From positions 110,631,319 to 110,695,318 of the forward strand of contig CP136066.1 of the NCBI GenBank assembly GCA_032622095.1: DNA of 64,000 nucleotides, read 5' to 3'. The notes under the pieces were generated by a model, which had not been told where the DNA came from, searched no databases, and saw nothing but the letters and a program-made list of their open reading frames with translations. The DNA is from Siphonodentalium dalli (Eukaryota > Mollusca > Scaphopoda > Gadilida > Siphonodentaliidae). Below, in pieces: positions 13,001 through 23,513 of this stretch (position 1 is its first letter; every line of letters begins with the position of its first letter). The position numbers and the translations under genes were made by a program.

Positions 13001-15926
13001 AGTTACGTCCCTTCAACTTCCGATCTGGCGTGGTTATTTCAAGAAAATAATGGGAAGATGTATCCGATTTCCTCGACACTATAATGGTTTTATGATTGGA
13101 ATTCACGCTATATGATTGAATTATTGTATCAAGCGTAAGTATGCATTGATAATTTTAGCTGTCAACCTCTCATTGGTTGTTACTCGTCTCCAATGAGCAC
13201 TGGGTTTTCCCCTGTCCTATTTTCGAGACTCCGTCAGTCCGTGTCAGCTGACAAGTCAAATGGTATCAAATTTAAATGTTCTTGAAAATATTTCTCTCTT
13301 AATCTACTTCATTATTCCACTAAATCCTCAAATGGGTCAAATGTCCAAAACTGTGGTAATAATAGTAATAACATGATTTCATCGGGCATTATGGTTTATT
13401 AACGGCCCTCTGGAATGATTAACAGCCCTCGGGCCTATTAGCGTCCCTCGACTTCGTCTCGGGCCGCTAATAGGCCCTTGGGCTGTTAATCATTCCAGCC
13501 GGGCCGTTAATAAACCATAACGCCCTCAAAAATCATGTTATTGTTATATTGGTGTGACCATGTAAAATACATGGATTTTACATACAGAAATTACATGCAT
13601 GTGTGTATCCAACCTTAGGATATTGTTTATATTGACGACAGAAAAACATCAATGTTCAGAGTTATTCCCCTTTCTTTACTTTTTACCTTTCTAAAGTTCG
13701 ATGTCTTTTGTTCGGAAAAAGAAAACTCATAAGAAAACCATATTGTTTTCGGGAGACGGTTGTTCGGCGATCTGTTATTTCAATGTATTACTGACAATTG
13801 CCTATATATGGTCTGCTTTCGTTGCAGCGATGTCTATCGTCACGCAACCTATTCTCTTGTCGGTTTGAGTGGCATCCTGGTGATCATACTGATTGTTCTA
13901 ATTCTAATCATTATATGGCGAAGAAATAACCGCGAATTAAGTGAGTATATATAATACAGAGGAATTCTTGATTATCAAGTTTGCATATTATAAATTTGAA
14001 CTCCCATTTATATAAATATTAAAAAACTCGAATCTATTTCATGTGAAACTATGGAAATTTTGTAAATCAGTGTTGGATGTCTATATATAGAGAGCGTCTA
14101 TCACGAATTATATATAAATTTCCGATAGCGCATGGTGCGATATAATGAATGTTTTAAGATACATGTTTAAAATTTCAAAAAGAAAATCGAATACGTTACT
14201 TCACAATTCTACCCAAATGTGCGAGGAATACACATCAGGTTTTGGCAGAAGCACTTAAAGATGCATAGTCCGATTAAGCGCCCCTCAATTTCTATATATT
14301 TGGATTCGGGGGTAAACAATATTTGATTCGAGTCGAGGAACCCACCTATCAAAGCTCAGAGTTATTATATATCGATTTTTGATATATCTTATATTTCACC
14401 ATCGAGACTTAATAGTGGCCCAGTAAAAAGTGGACGAGCCCACGGTCTCGGACCAAATTGCAGATGAAGATGGATAACTCTAAAATCAAGAGGCTTTGTG
14501 TTTATAATAAGGCCAAATTTCATTGAACAACATGTTGATAAATAACGTTTCGCGCAATTTTATACTATAGTTGACAGTGGTTAGCATTATTATTGGGCAA
14601 TTAATCGATTGCGATAACTAAAGCGGTATTTCTAAAAATGTTGTTGCTGTTGTTGTTGCTGTTGTTGTTGTTGTTGTTTTCGCAATTTAGAGGATAAGCT
14701 GTCGCCGGAATAGCGCTCGGGTTCACATTTTAATGATCAACCAGGACAACACGGGATGGTATGAATAAATTAATTAAGAACTTCGTTGCTTCAAAGAAAA
14801 TATTTGGTTACCTTTAGAAAATGTATGTCAACTTATCGATTTGACACGTGAGTACACGGTCATTATCCAAAATGGCAGAATGTGGCAATCATCTAATATT
14901 GCCGATAATTCCAACCACGTCGATTGTATTATTTCAAAAATAAAAGATGAAGTCAGAATTTTTAAGCACGCGCATACAATTGCAAATATTTACTTCTTTA
15001 CTTGGGACGAAAAGATGAGCTAGTGCTTATAATCCACTTATAAGACTGACGTTTTTTGGTGCCCATGTGGGTATAACATTTATGATAATTACCACTTTGG
15101 GAGTGAGTATTCTCTATTCTCTTCACTTCAACCTGGGCAACGTCGGGTTACCATGCTAGTGTGTATAAAGTTGGTGTATCACAATTCAAGTTCAATAAAA
15201 TATGTACCGGTATAGGTGGGTGGCGGAAGAGGGTTGTTTTCACATATACAGATACGAATGTCATATTGCACATGCATAAATTCCTATACGCTGACCTGTC
15301 CTGCCCAGTTAATATATGATTGTACGATCAGTTTGACCTATATTTATTCCCGACCATTCATTCACTGCAAGGGTGCGAGCTGGGTGGACCCCTCCGGTTG
15401 CAGCTCGGGTGTCAATTTCTTCAATTTATATCATATAAATACTCGTTGTAGTGCAAGATTTTTGGGGAGGGGATATAGGCAAGTGAAATCTCATGCGATC
15501 GTCATGTACATGTTCACCATACAAACTCTACGCCGTCGATCGCCCGGGCTGGGTTGGTGGGTGCTTATCTGGGTCGCGGTGCTGCGGTGACTTGTTGGGG
15601 GAATTCTTTATATAAATATATTTGTATTTGAACGCAGCGGGAAGGCGGGTCAGTGGAGCAATGTAGCACTATATACCACTGGTTGTGGTAATTTAAGTGA
15701 ATAAACAATACACATGTCTTTTTCCCCAGAGAAGAACCGTCAGTACATCACTCCAGTTCATCCTGGTGAGCGAGGGGTTATTAACCGAGTTTATGATGAC
15801 ATTGATCTTGACGCGGAGGAGCCTATTGATTTTAACGCGGAATATCCCGTTTACCCTCCAGGGCTCAGACAGAACCCTATTGGTCAACAGGCGACACAAG
15901 GTACGAATCAGACTACATTGGCTTAA
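3..15926 (+). CDS. Single-pass receptor with mGluR-like Venus flytrap ectodomain (5'-partial gene, 4 exons)
   Basis: Gene-level entry; exons 3-1001, 2868-2995, 13828-13940 and 15730-15926. All donors are GTGAGT, all acceptors end in AG, and the phases agree at each junction (0, 2, 1). The reading frame is open to the left edge, so the start and signal peptide lie upstream; the ATG at 33 is internal. Order of parts: lobes of an ANF-receptor/class C ligand domain, a short linker with one Cys, one hydrophobic helix, a basic stop-transfer stretch, and a cytosolic tail of about 70 residues. The ectodomain most resembles metabotropic glutamate receptors. The gene lacks the cysteine-rich and 7TM domains, and no guanylate-cyclase or kinase domain follows. 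Overall architecture resembles the natriuretic peptide clearance receptor (NPR-C), although the head is mGluR-like. Ligand and signalling are inferred, not shown. Alternatives are a gene that continues into unseen exons, or a decayed class C GPCR. Confidence 0.75.
2005..2105. repeat. Foldback MITE remnant
   Basis: GCATTCTCTTATATATGC and its complement flank a nine-base loop at 2050-2100. The left flank (CATGACGGGAGCTTCC) recurs at 42290-42340 and in altered form at 56250-56280, so this is a dispersed family. It lies in intron 1 of the receptor. Confidence 0.6.
2263..2580 (-). mobile_element. tRNA-derived SINE with target-site duplication
   Basis: Read on the minus strand, the head carries a pol III A box (TGGCTCAATCGGTTAG) and, about 50 bases on, a B box (GGTTCAAATCC). 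The tail is a short (ATTG/CAAT)n repeat at 2266-2285. A perfect 13-bp direct repeat, TCAAAATTGTTAA, flanks the body at 2250-2262 and 2581-2593, as expected for target-primed insertion. The body is 318 bp. It lies in intron 1 of the receptor, antisense to the gene. Confidence 0.85.
2868..2995 (+). CDS. Receptor exon: end of ectodomain and juxtamembrane linker
   Basis: The acceptor is TTTCAG at 2862-2867. The phase-0 reading begins IGQW, which continues the exon 1 ending YVP to give the class C signature YVP-(V/I)-G-x-W. It then reads a hydrophilic linker with PGGGPKP and a single Cys, ending at GTGAGT (2996) with two bases left over. In mGluRs this point leads into the nine-cysteine domain; here there is only about 25 residues of linker before the membrane exon. 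Confidence 0.75.
3125..3571 (+). mobile_element. Copy of the 'GTTTTCTTG-end' repeat family
   Basis: The segment shares the stretch from TTATTTATAGA through GGAATTCTGAGTTGG to the terminal TATGGTTTTCTTG with 24000-24200 and 25378-25496, and in opposite orientation with 20036-20180 and the 49128-52532 copy. All copies stop at the same TTTCTTG end, which marks a true element end. This copy has its own internal segment (3230-3400). No coding capacity is seen. Confidence 0.65.
4150..6190 (-). mobile_element. 5'-truncated LINE retrotransposon (Jockey/CR1-like RT), degraded
   Basis: The minus-strand reading is broken by frameshifts and stops. It starts near 6185 with the RT entry region, then 5959-5564 carries IPIYKKKG, NYRGITILS and a region ending EKAFDSVW. 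GVRQG and LSPFLFSLY lie near 5440-5400, and the catalytic YADD is intact at 5273-5284. The thumb and connection follow (5266-5039), then IERVHLKICK (4905-4714), and a C-terminal region with HNLPIESG and IGDELYYL (4547-4158). The endonuclease is missing. The 3' UTR may extend to about 3825. It sits in intron 2 of the receptor gene, on the opposite strand. It is a dead copy. Confidence 0.85.
6770..6870 (-). repeat. Dispersed repeat, inverted copy of 10340-10425
   Basis: The reverse complement of this segment (GGAACCGTCACAAATCAG ... CGGCGATAGAACG ... GATGTAACAGTT) matches 10345-10420 with few differences. The two copies lie 3.5 kb apart in receptor intron 2. No coding or TIR is clear. Confidence 0.6.
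7413..7979 (+). mobile_element. Helitron-like (HINE/Helentron-type) non-autonomous element
   Basis: The 5' end is TCTATTATATATTTTGG followed by a (TATG)n microsatellite (7437-7464). The body holds about three imperfect tandem units of roughly 130 bp, each with CTCGACCGATCC, ACTTTGATC and TGTCCTTGACC. The 3' end has a GC-rich stem followed by CATCGGCTAG and a host T at 7980. The same start and the same CATCGGCTAG or TTCTAG ends occur in the 59504-61218 array. A hairpin before a terminal CTAG is a Helitron hallmark. No Rep/helicase is present. Confidence 0.65.
8250..8545. repeat. Tandem duplication, about 150-bp unit
   Basis: Two diverged copies run from near 8250 and near 8402. Both carry CAGTTACAAATATTATTA, GTGACTAAATG or GTTACTAAATG, CTTGAATCCTATTGATT and GCAGTAACATAT. 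Function unknown; it lies in receptor intron 2. Confidence 0.75.
9131..9476. repeat. Paired G15 and C15 homopolymer tracts
   Basis: A run of 15 G (9131-9145) and a run of 15 C (9462-9476) bound a 316-bp AT-rich segment with no gene. In principle the tracts can pair with each other, or the G run can form a quadruplex. Confidence 0.8.
10818..11006 (+). other. Short GC-richer open segment with FP-x-RK-x-YDP motif
   Basis: The segment reads FPQRKGYDPQRWGYI in one frame. A second locus at 41795-41905 reads FPRHKDSQKDYDPRHGVGYI. The two share word order and nucleotide similarity and are more GC-rich than their surroundings. They may be parts of one repeat or relics of exons of an unrecognised protein. 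It lies inside receptor intron 2. No family is recognised and no function is proposed. Confidence 0.25.
11055..11398. mobile_element. Foldback MITE with ~105-bp terminal inverted repeats
   Basis: The ends are TTAAAGGTACTCAATCC at left and the complement of TTAAAGGTAGTCAATCC at right. The arms continue inward past CTCCTAAATTAC to the word GATTCGAGTCGAGG. Total length is 344 bp. Related copies lie at 14290-14510 and 56410-57192. It is non-coding; the open readings across it are arm translations. Confidence 0.85.
12420..12535. repeat. GC-rich hairpin
   Basis: GGGCCGAT and ATCGGCCC face each other around a 20-bp loop near 12474-12510, within an otherwise AT-rich intron. Probably a small MITE core. 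Confidence 0.4.
13367..13542. mobile_element. Near-perfect 176-bp palindrome (foldback element)
   Basis: The left arm starts AATAACATGATTTC and contains GGTTTATTAACGGCCC, TGATTAACAGCCC and GGGCCTATTAGCG. The right arm repeats these as complements and ends AATCATGTTATT. The loop is about 10 bases. It lies 300 bp before the transmembrane exon of the receptor. Confidence 0.85.
13828..13940 (+). CDS. Receptor exon: single transmembrane helix
   Basis: The acceptor is GTTGCAG. The first base completes the codon left by the previous exon (AA+C, Asn). The exon reads DVYRHATYSLVGL, then about 20 hydrophobic residues rich in Ile, Leu and Val, then WRRNNREL, a positive-inside stop-transfer sequence. 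It ends at GTGAGT (13941) with one base left over. The intron before it is 10,832 bp and full of transposable elements. A single helix in its own exon, with matching phases both sides, is the main evidence that the protein is single-pass. Confidence 0.7.
14290..14510. mobile_element. Degraded copy of the 11055 MITE family
   Basis: The segment carries GATTCGAGTCGAGGAACC followed by CAAAGCTCAG (14322-14360) and GGATAACTCTAAAATC (14470-14486), both found in the 11055-11398 and 56410-56640 copies. Ends are eroded. Confidence 0.6.
14640..14680. repeat. (TTG)n microsatellite
   Basis: A run of TTG with two GCT interruptions, in receptor intron 3. Confidence 0.9.
15730..15926 (+). CDS. Receptor exon: tyrosine-bearing cytoplasmic tail, probable stop
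   Basis: The acceptor is TTTTCCCCAG (ends 15729). The first two bases join the single base left by the previous exon (A+AG, Lys). The tail reads KNRQYITPV, then RVYDDIDLD, an acidic stretch, and AEYPVYPPGL, and reaches TAA at 15924-15926. A possible donor (CAAG/GTACGA) lies at 15901, so further exons cannot be excluded, but no in-phase continuation with a recognisable domain was found downstream. No kinase, cyclase or PDZ-binding end is visible. YDDI resembles an SH2-docking motif of the Y-acidic-acidic-I type; this is inference. Confidence 0.6.
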
Positions 15927-18900
15927 CACCTTTCTAAGCTAAGGGTAAACACAACTGTTACAGTGAATTTTCAACAAACATCGCTATCGGTTAGTAAGTT
16001 CAAATATAGACCTTCAGAGACATCAGAACCCCCCCCCCCCCCCGTTTGCAGAATGTAGAATGTTGCCAATATTTGAATTTGCCACCCTTTGTTGGTATTT
16101 AGCATTCAACTTACAGTTCTATCGCTTCTGATCGTATTTTACTTGGAAACAAAAAAAAATTCATTGCCAAATTGTTCTTGGGAGATAAATTGCTTTATAG
16201 CAAACCGTTGAGCCAACTTACTCGTTTTTTTAATTTAAACATATTTTAATAGTATAATAATATACAGAGACTGTGGATTGGATGACAAGTTCTTGAAACT
16301 TAGATGGACATCTCGCTCCTAAAATACAGAATATTAAAAACAAAATATATAAACAAACTTTCAATATGATCGGTTTGACATGACGGGTGCATACATATAA
16401 GGGCACTGGTTGGTTTCAGCAAAACCGTGATCTAAAGAGCGTTTCCTAGTGCAATGCGTCATTGTTGACGTACGTGATATGATATAGTTGTCATATTTGA
16501 TACGAAAACATCCTTGTCAACCATGATCTACAGTAATGTGGACAGTTCTCGATTTGATCTTGTATGCTATTAAACAAATATTAATAAGGATAACTTACCC
16601 TTGAGTTAAAAACATATATTCGAATTTAGAGAGCGTTTCGTGATTAATAATTTTTACCCATTAAATGCTGTTATTTGTGGCTCTGAATCATACATTCACA
16701 ATTTAACAGACAATATATTGATTATATATGATCGATAAATATAGTCAGCTAATATCTACTTTCGAGCTTATTTCCAAACAGCAGTCCTTAAATTGACGTA
16801 CAGAGCGATCTGTGACCAATGAATTGGACAATTTGTTCTGGTTTGATAAAAAATATTGCCCTAATGATTAAACTCACCGATGTTTCAGATGAATTGAAAT
16901 CCTTTGGCCATAATTAGGGGTTACCGAAGTTAACCTGTCGCGAAACTAAAACTTCAAATTGCAGGATGAGATTTTAAGTTGGTGAGCTAATGTATGTTAT
17001 ATTGGACAAGGGTTCTACAAAACATAGAAACATAAAGTTTCCTCGACCATCCTATTAAATATATATGTTTACCCCGCCCCCGATAGAATTGTCTTCTGGT
17101 CAGCGAACATCCTTATCACATACAGGCCTGTTTGGGAATAATTATAAATACTCCTAAGTGGTCTACGAAAAAAGTTAATTAATTTGCGTGTTATGTGCCA
17201 TCCGTTTTTTTATGAGAAGAAAACAATCTGCCTTCTTTTCATACTTCATCTCTTTGTCGTGGTACCACGAGAGCAGATCTCTGAAGTGTGTAGTATTTGG
17301 TTACCATTACGTGGGGACAGGGGTCCCCAAAACATGGAACAATCCGGTCGGTAACTTTTCAGCCAATTGTTGTCAATCTCCCAATACTATTTCTGTTTGA
17401 TGCAACATGATATAACTGGTTGTGTATGCCATGATATACTAGCCTCATTTCCAAATACGTGTTTGGAATAGCTTACTGTTGAGAACGCAACTGGATCATG
17501 GTCTAGCTGAGGCTTTGCACGCCAGAGTTGTTAAACATGCATATAGAAGGTCAAGTTAGCTCCGTGAATTTAGTTCCCAGTCCCCAGCTCGTTGTCTCCG
17601 GTTCAAATCTGTTTAGTGTCCAGTTCCCAGTTTCTTATTCAGCATCCGATTCAAATTCAGCCTCCGATTCGAGAAATTCGACGGAATAGAGGCTAGAATG
17701 ATTTATTTTGGTGAAATCGCACATAGCCACTCTAGGGTGAACTCTGGGGGCAAAAAGAACCCAGTTCGGTCATTATACCCGGTCATAAATTCCGATATGA
17801 ACCTATATGTGATTATCTAGGCCCTATGTGAACCTATTTTAACCATAATATGTTGCTAAATTACCGATTGTGAAAGATCCATGCTATTGATGGCCCCACT
17901 CGGTGTGAATTCGTCCATAGCCACACTAGGAGCAAATAATTGTCAAAACAGTACCCAGCTACCTCATTGCATCCGGCCACAAATTGGGCATAATTAGAGC
18001 CTAGAATCCAAAACGGACACTAAACTGTTTTACAGACTGTCATGTTATTTCGCATGAAGCGACTGCGAATGCACCGAGTCCATTTAAAGTGTTTCCTTTT
18101 GCAGATGGGGCGTGAGCTGATAGTGACAAATGGGGATAATATGGATTCCACTTGATTGTTGACAGCCAGATGGAAACTGTTCAGAATTGGCGAAACGGTG
18201 TAACTGGACTGTTCAAATTACATCCAGTGCATTTTGACACGAGAATCGTTATTTGTAAATGATGGTTTGAAAACATTTCAGAAGAATGATAGCTCATAAA
18301 GTTTGTCTGAATCTATGCAGTATACAAGGACAAGGACTGGTATTGCCCAATATGCGTGTAGGTTACTTAGTTCCTCTTGTTGAACAAATCATAACAAGGT
18401 GTCTGAAGCATTATTTGTAGCATAGCATATACGACTTCTGGCCTGGTACATGCTCGAATGAGAAATCAATCAACTCATGGCAGGTAAATAACCATCTCAA
18501 TTCACATGAATATTAGATTATTTATGCACAAATCTTGTGAATTTGAAACAATAATGCTGTCTCAAATCATCACCATTATTTTTGTAACTTTCCGGCATGT
18601 ATCTATTTATTTTCTTGGTGGCATTACATAGTATTTTTTGCTCTATCTATCGACAGCGAGCAGTGCCTTCAATTCTTCTCTAAGTGTCACTACGATCCTC
18701 TCAAAATCTGGAACCTCTGGTACCTGCCTGGTGCTAACCGCCATCGATTTGCTGAACTCAGACATATGGCCCTGCTTTGAATAAAGCTACTTATCCATAT
18801 TATATTCTGTGCAAAATGTGTGGGACCATATACAACAATGAGATGATTCACGCAATCAACTGTTCTTCGTTTGTTGTGACCAGCATACGCAACCATCTTT

Positions 18901-20030
18901 GTGATGGGATATTTTATCGCCATGGCGTAAACACATTCATATCACTTTATTCACTGCCCATAGAAAATATATTGTTGTTCGCACCACACACCCAGTATAC
19001 CACAGCTCTTCATACGATGGAAATGTATATTGCCTGTTAATAGACATTGCCATTTTTTTTTTTAATAAATGTGTGCTCTCTATTCAAAGATGGAACTCTG
19101 CCACTCTCCTAGAAGCAACATTCACATGTTTATTTGTCTGATTCTCGGGACTGACAATTCTAAGCTATCGTGAATATTCTAGCTCCAGCCGTGCCACAAC
19201 ACTACTGTATAGTAGACGCATATTATATTGAACATAATGTATAACATTAATGTACACATGTAAATTTACCTGCTCTTAAATTTGGAGGAATAAAAAATAT
19301 TATATACAGACTGGACATCTCCATAACTCATATTCAAATAGCTGTTCAGAGAAAAATTATTTCTGACATTGCTTAAATATTACATATACAAAACCAAATT
19401 CAACCCCGACATCCTATCCCTTAAATACTTTCTACATGAACTTGGCGAGAGATGCCGCTTAAAGAAATATATAGCGCTTAAGAGAGATATCCTCAACAAA
19501 TTCCAGCTGGAATGGTGTGGCATATACCTTGCCGTTTCGGGACCCATAACTAGTCTGGTATTTAACGCCATATATTATTTTTTTTCACGGATAGCAGCAA
19601 TCTTTGTCATATTAGAGACTATAAATTGTATGCATATCTAAATAATAAACTTTCTTTTTTTAGCGATCGTCCGTTCATAAACATAGATGTGTAATAAAAA
19701 ATGCACGAGGTGTCGTTTAGATTTTGAATGTATGTAAGGTGTGTGTGAGTTGCGTGCGAACGTTTCTCCCATCTAGAACTAGGACATTATTGTTGTTATT
19801 TTCATTTTGTATATGAAAAGTTTTAATATGTCCGTGCATATAGTGTCAATACAGAATTAAAAAAAACTATATAGAGGGTATATAAAGCAGGATGACAAAA
19901 CAACAAGGGGGATTTGACTGGACGCACAATTAGATCCCCCGAAACAGTATATCCTTGTAGTGTAGATAGCTTATACGACCCACTTAGAGTGAACTATTAA
20001 TGAACATGTAAACAAATAAAATGATGAACA
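15927..20030. other. Stretch without recognised gene
   Basis: AT-rich sequence after the receptor stop. It holds a C15 tract (16029-16043) but no in-phase receptor exon, RNA gene or clear element. The open stretch at 19369-19571 (+) has a protein-like composition rich in Lys and Leu and could be a LINE C-terminal scrap; no family is recognised. Confidence 0.5.
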
Positions 20031-20035
20031 CACTA

Positions 20036-20275
20036 AACAAGAAAACCATAGTCAGAAATGGTAACGCGCTCAAGATCATATATTATATACCCATGATTGT
20101 AATTATATAACGTTTTCATTTCTGTTATTTGTAACTGGCATAGCTTATCACAAACCAAAAATCAACATTATTGACATAATGTAAACGCCAGTAAACGAAA
20201 TTGAAATTTGTTATTCGGACCAAAACAACTATTTCAAATGCATATGTTTACAAATAAACGCAATATTTCTCAGAT
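20036..20275 (-). mobile_element. Copy of the 'GTTTTCTTG-end' repeat family (minus)
   Basis: It begins CAAGAAAACCATAGTCAG at 20039, the complement of the family end at 3571 and 25496. It goes on with GGTAACGCGCTCAAGAT and later matches the complement of 3240-3310 (GGCATAGCTT, ATCAACATTATTGACAT). Confidence 0.6.
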
Positions 20276-22596
20276 TTTGTGATAATTTTTCGCCCGCATA
20301 GGCGATAAAATGCACTCATACCCAAAGTACCGAAACTATATCTAGAAACAATTGACTTCCCAGTACAACACTATATATCCCCTCTATTATATATAAAGCT
20401 TGGTAGGGTTGACGCCATGAATTGAAAAAATTGCAAACGAATTGGTCTACTGGTGGCTAACCTGCCTGTACTACTTTAGTCGCTGGGTGTTCTTCTGTTT
20501 GCAGACAAGCCAAATGACACTGTACTACTTTAGTCGCTTTGATATTTTCGAATTGTGTTATGCGAAAGGCACAACGGACTACAGTCCTAAGTTTGCGTAC
20601 TAATATACACTATATACATATGTGTTTACCACACCGATTGTATTATTCTAACTGGTCGTATCTTTGTCTTTTCTGGCATTATATTTAGCACTGCGGTCAA
20701 AGGGGAAATTGCTAAATTGTGTGATATGCCAGCCAATACGCCAAGGATTTGATAGCAAACCATATCTAATCGGGGTTCACGATTGGATGGCTAGTGGCAT
20801 CTAATCACGAGCACGGGTGGCACGTGGTGTTCGATTGAATGTCAGAATGTTGGATATCATATAATCCCATATCCCATAATCAGTGATAATATGTCAAATA
20901 TAGCGAATTATCGAAATATGAAATACAGCGAAATAGCGGAATAAAAAATGCAGCGAAGTGGCGGAATAGAGCGAAATATAGAAATAGGAAATTATTTTTA
21001 TTAACTAAATAACGGAGATATTTGAAGAAGTGTTTTTGATGAAATAACGGAAATAAAGTGAAGAAGTGTTTTAAAGAGCGTAACCAAAACCTCCAACAAG
21101 CCCACCCACCCTATAGAAGAATTTGACTTATATTTCACCAGAGTTGATCTATTGTGGTGTTGCAATTTCTCATACAAATCGCCGTTATTTCGTAAAGGTA
21201 CATTCTTTATAGAGTTATTACCCTTCATATTAAATATGATAGTCAATCGAAACCACGCGTGCCTCCCGTGGTCGCGATTGTATGCCAATAGCCATCATAT
21301 CGTGAACCCAGATATGTTATCTTTTGGTAGTCAAGCGTGTGCGTATTAGGTGCATATGCAGGCAATAGACACAGAATGCTTCATTGTGTGTCGATAATCG
21401 ACAATTATTTCACCAGGCGAGCACAACTGTGACCAGATATGTTGATTTTGTTATTCTTTTGAGTTATGATTTGATAAAAATAACAATCATATTAAGAGAT
21501 TTTGTACACATGTGATCAGTGTGTTTGGTCAATCGTGATGCAAATCCGAAGAAAGTAGTAGAATTTCTCAGAAGAAAGGCAAATCCTCGAGTACAGACTT
21601 ACACACTGTGCATATTATATTATCGATGGATAGCTTATTACGCCACCTAGTGTGGTGTTACTAGCATTTGTTTTTTTTATATCGCATGGAGTACAGGGCG
21701 AATGTATTCTTGGAGATTGTTTGTACCTTACTCAATTGTACCGATATAATCACGTAGATGCCGAAATTGTAAAGTTAGCGCCAGCGGTGTATAATACGTT
21801 TATGAAAATATGATAAATCCTATCGATAGAGTCAGGACAGGCTCAAATTGTAAACTTAAAGTCACCGGTGTAATAATATGTTGTTGAAAATATAAATAAT
21901 CTGATAGCCTGAAAATATTGTATAACCTATTGGGAGCCCATAATAAATGGGAATAACCTATTGGGAGCCCCTGCTGTATTTTATGGAGATTGTTTGTACC
22001 TTACTGAATCGTACCGATATAATCACGTAGATGCCGAAGTTGTAAAGTTAACGCCACTGGTGTATAATATGTTTATGATAAATCGTATCGATAGAGTGAG
22101 GACAGGCTCAAATTGTAAACTTAAAGTCGAAAATATAAATAATCTGATAGCCTGAAAACATTGTATAACCTGTTGGGAGCCCCTGGTGTAGTGAACTGAA
22201 TTATGGGTAATTTTAATTGGAGTGCGCATGTCTGTTTTTTTTGTAGTAACGGCCATCTTTTATTTTCTGCATGCGCAGTCTATATGCGTTCTTTTGGGGA
22301 AATTCGCTATTTTGGTTAAGTGAAACAATGGTATGAGTTCAATGTTTGTTTGTATATAAGAAAGTATATTGAATTTTGGAGGCCGACAATTGTATCTATT
22401 TGAAGATTAAAAGTTGCTTGTGTGTATTTAGCTGTGCATGGTTCGTTAATTAGGCCAGCCTATTGTCATATTAGAACGTCTCCAATAACATACAACCTCT
22501 CTGCAGTTAACATTGTGAATTTGGCAACAGTCCAAGCAGGCCCTCTAATGGAGCACTGTGAATTTGGCAACAGTCCAAGACACGTGGGGTATATAT

Positions 22597-22741
22597 AGAA
22601 TACACACGTAGTGTTTCTGAATACCAAATTTACACCACGAGTGGGATTGATGGTTTACCACACGAGCTTTAGCGAGTGTGGTAAATCATCAATCCCACGA
22701 GTGGTGTAAATTTGGTATTCAGAAACACTACGTGTGTATTT
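22597..22741. repeat. 145-bp near-perfect hairpin
   Basis: AATACACACGTAGTG at left and CACTACGTGTGTATT at right start two arms of about 70 bases around a loop of about five bases (after CACACGAGC). Present in copy A only. Confidence 0.85.
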
Positions 22742-22745
22742 TGTT

Positions 22746-23513
22746 TATACCATGACCGGTACAGGAGCAACAACTGCTATGAAATCGAAATAAACCCACT
22801 TAAATTAAGATGATTCTGTCGCACCATTCACAATCATCCCCGTTGTGTTCCCCACACTTGGCCGTACATCGACGTACACTATCACAGCTGATCAGGCGTA
22901 TTGATACATTGAATTAGGTCTACATTCAATTGTACGAATATGGTATCATTGTAGCCAATTCACAATAAACTGTAATCATGATGAAACCGCCATAAATAAA
23001 CAACATGAATATATATATGGGAATACGAATTTAATGAATATAAATATAACACATTGCGGGAACTTTTTTTTCTCCGCCGTACAGTGAACAGGAAACCACG
23101 AAAGTCATTTTGAAATCCACCGTTTGTTGTTCGAGTTTTTTACGTCTATTTCTTGAAATATATGTTCAATTTGTTGATCTGGATGTGATTTCCACGGAAA
23201 TAACTGTTCGTTTTTATCGCATTAGTGAGTATAATATTCAATTGAATCGAAAGTATCAAATTGTTTTCATCGCGAGGCGCTACATTTTAAAAATAGAGTG
23301 ATTTTGATCGAGGTCATGGAAGGTTAATGAAAGGTCAACTCGGATGTAGTTCTACTATGGGTATAAACTTTAACCATTGAAATGCCATTAAAACGTGTTA
23401 CCCACAGTAGAAACGTGTTACCCACGGTCGGACTCCTGTTCACACACAGTAGGGTGTACAGCACAAATATATTATATAGCATGTTTGTACACAGTACAAT
23501 AGGGAGTCATGGT
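22746..23513. mobile_element. Short-TIR DNA element inserted in copy A
   Basis: TATACCATGAC at the left is matched by GTCATGGTATA at the right. Copy B lacks this stretch and reads straight across from GTTCAGTTATTATA to CCCCACGTG, giving the empty site. With the adjoining hairpin the copy-A-only insert is about 920 bp. No transposase is seen. Confidence 0.6.

Noticed and set aside
2868-15926. A 7TM class C GPCR
   Set aside because: Only one hydrophobic helix is encoded, and exon phases leave no gap for a cysteine-rich or 7TM region.
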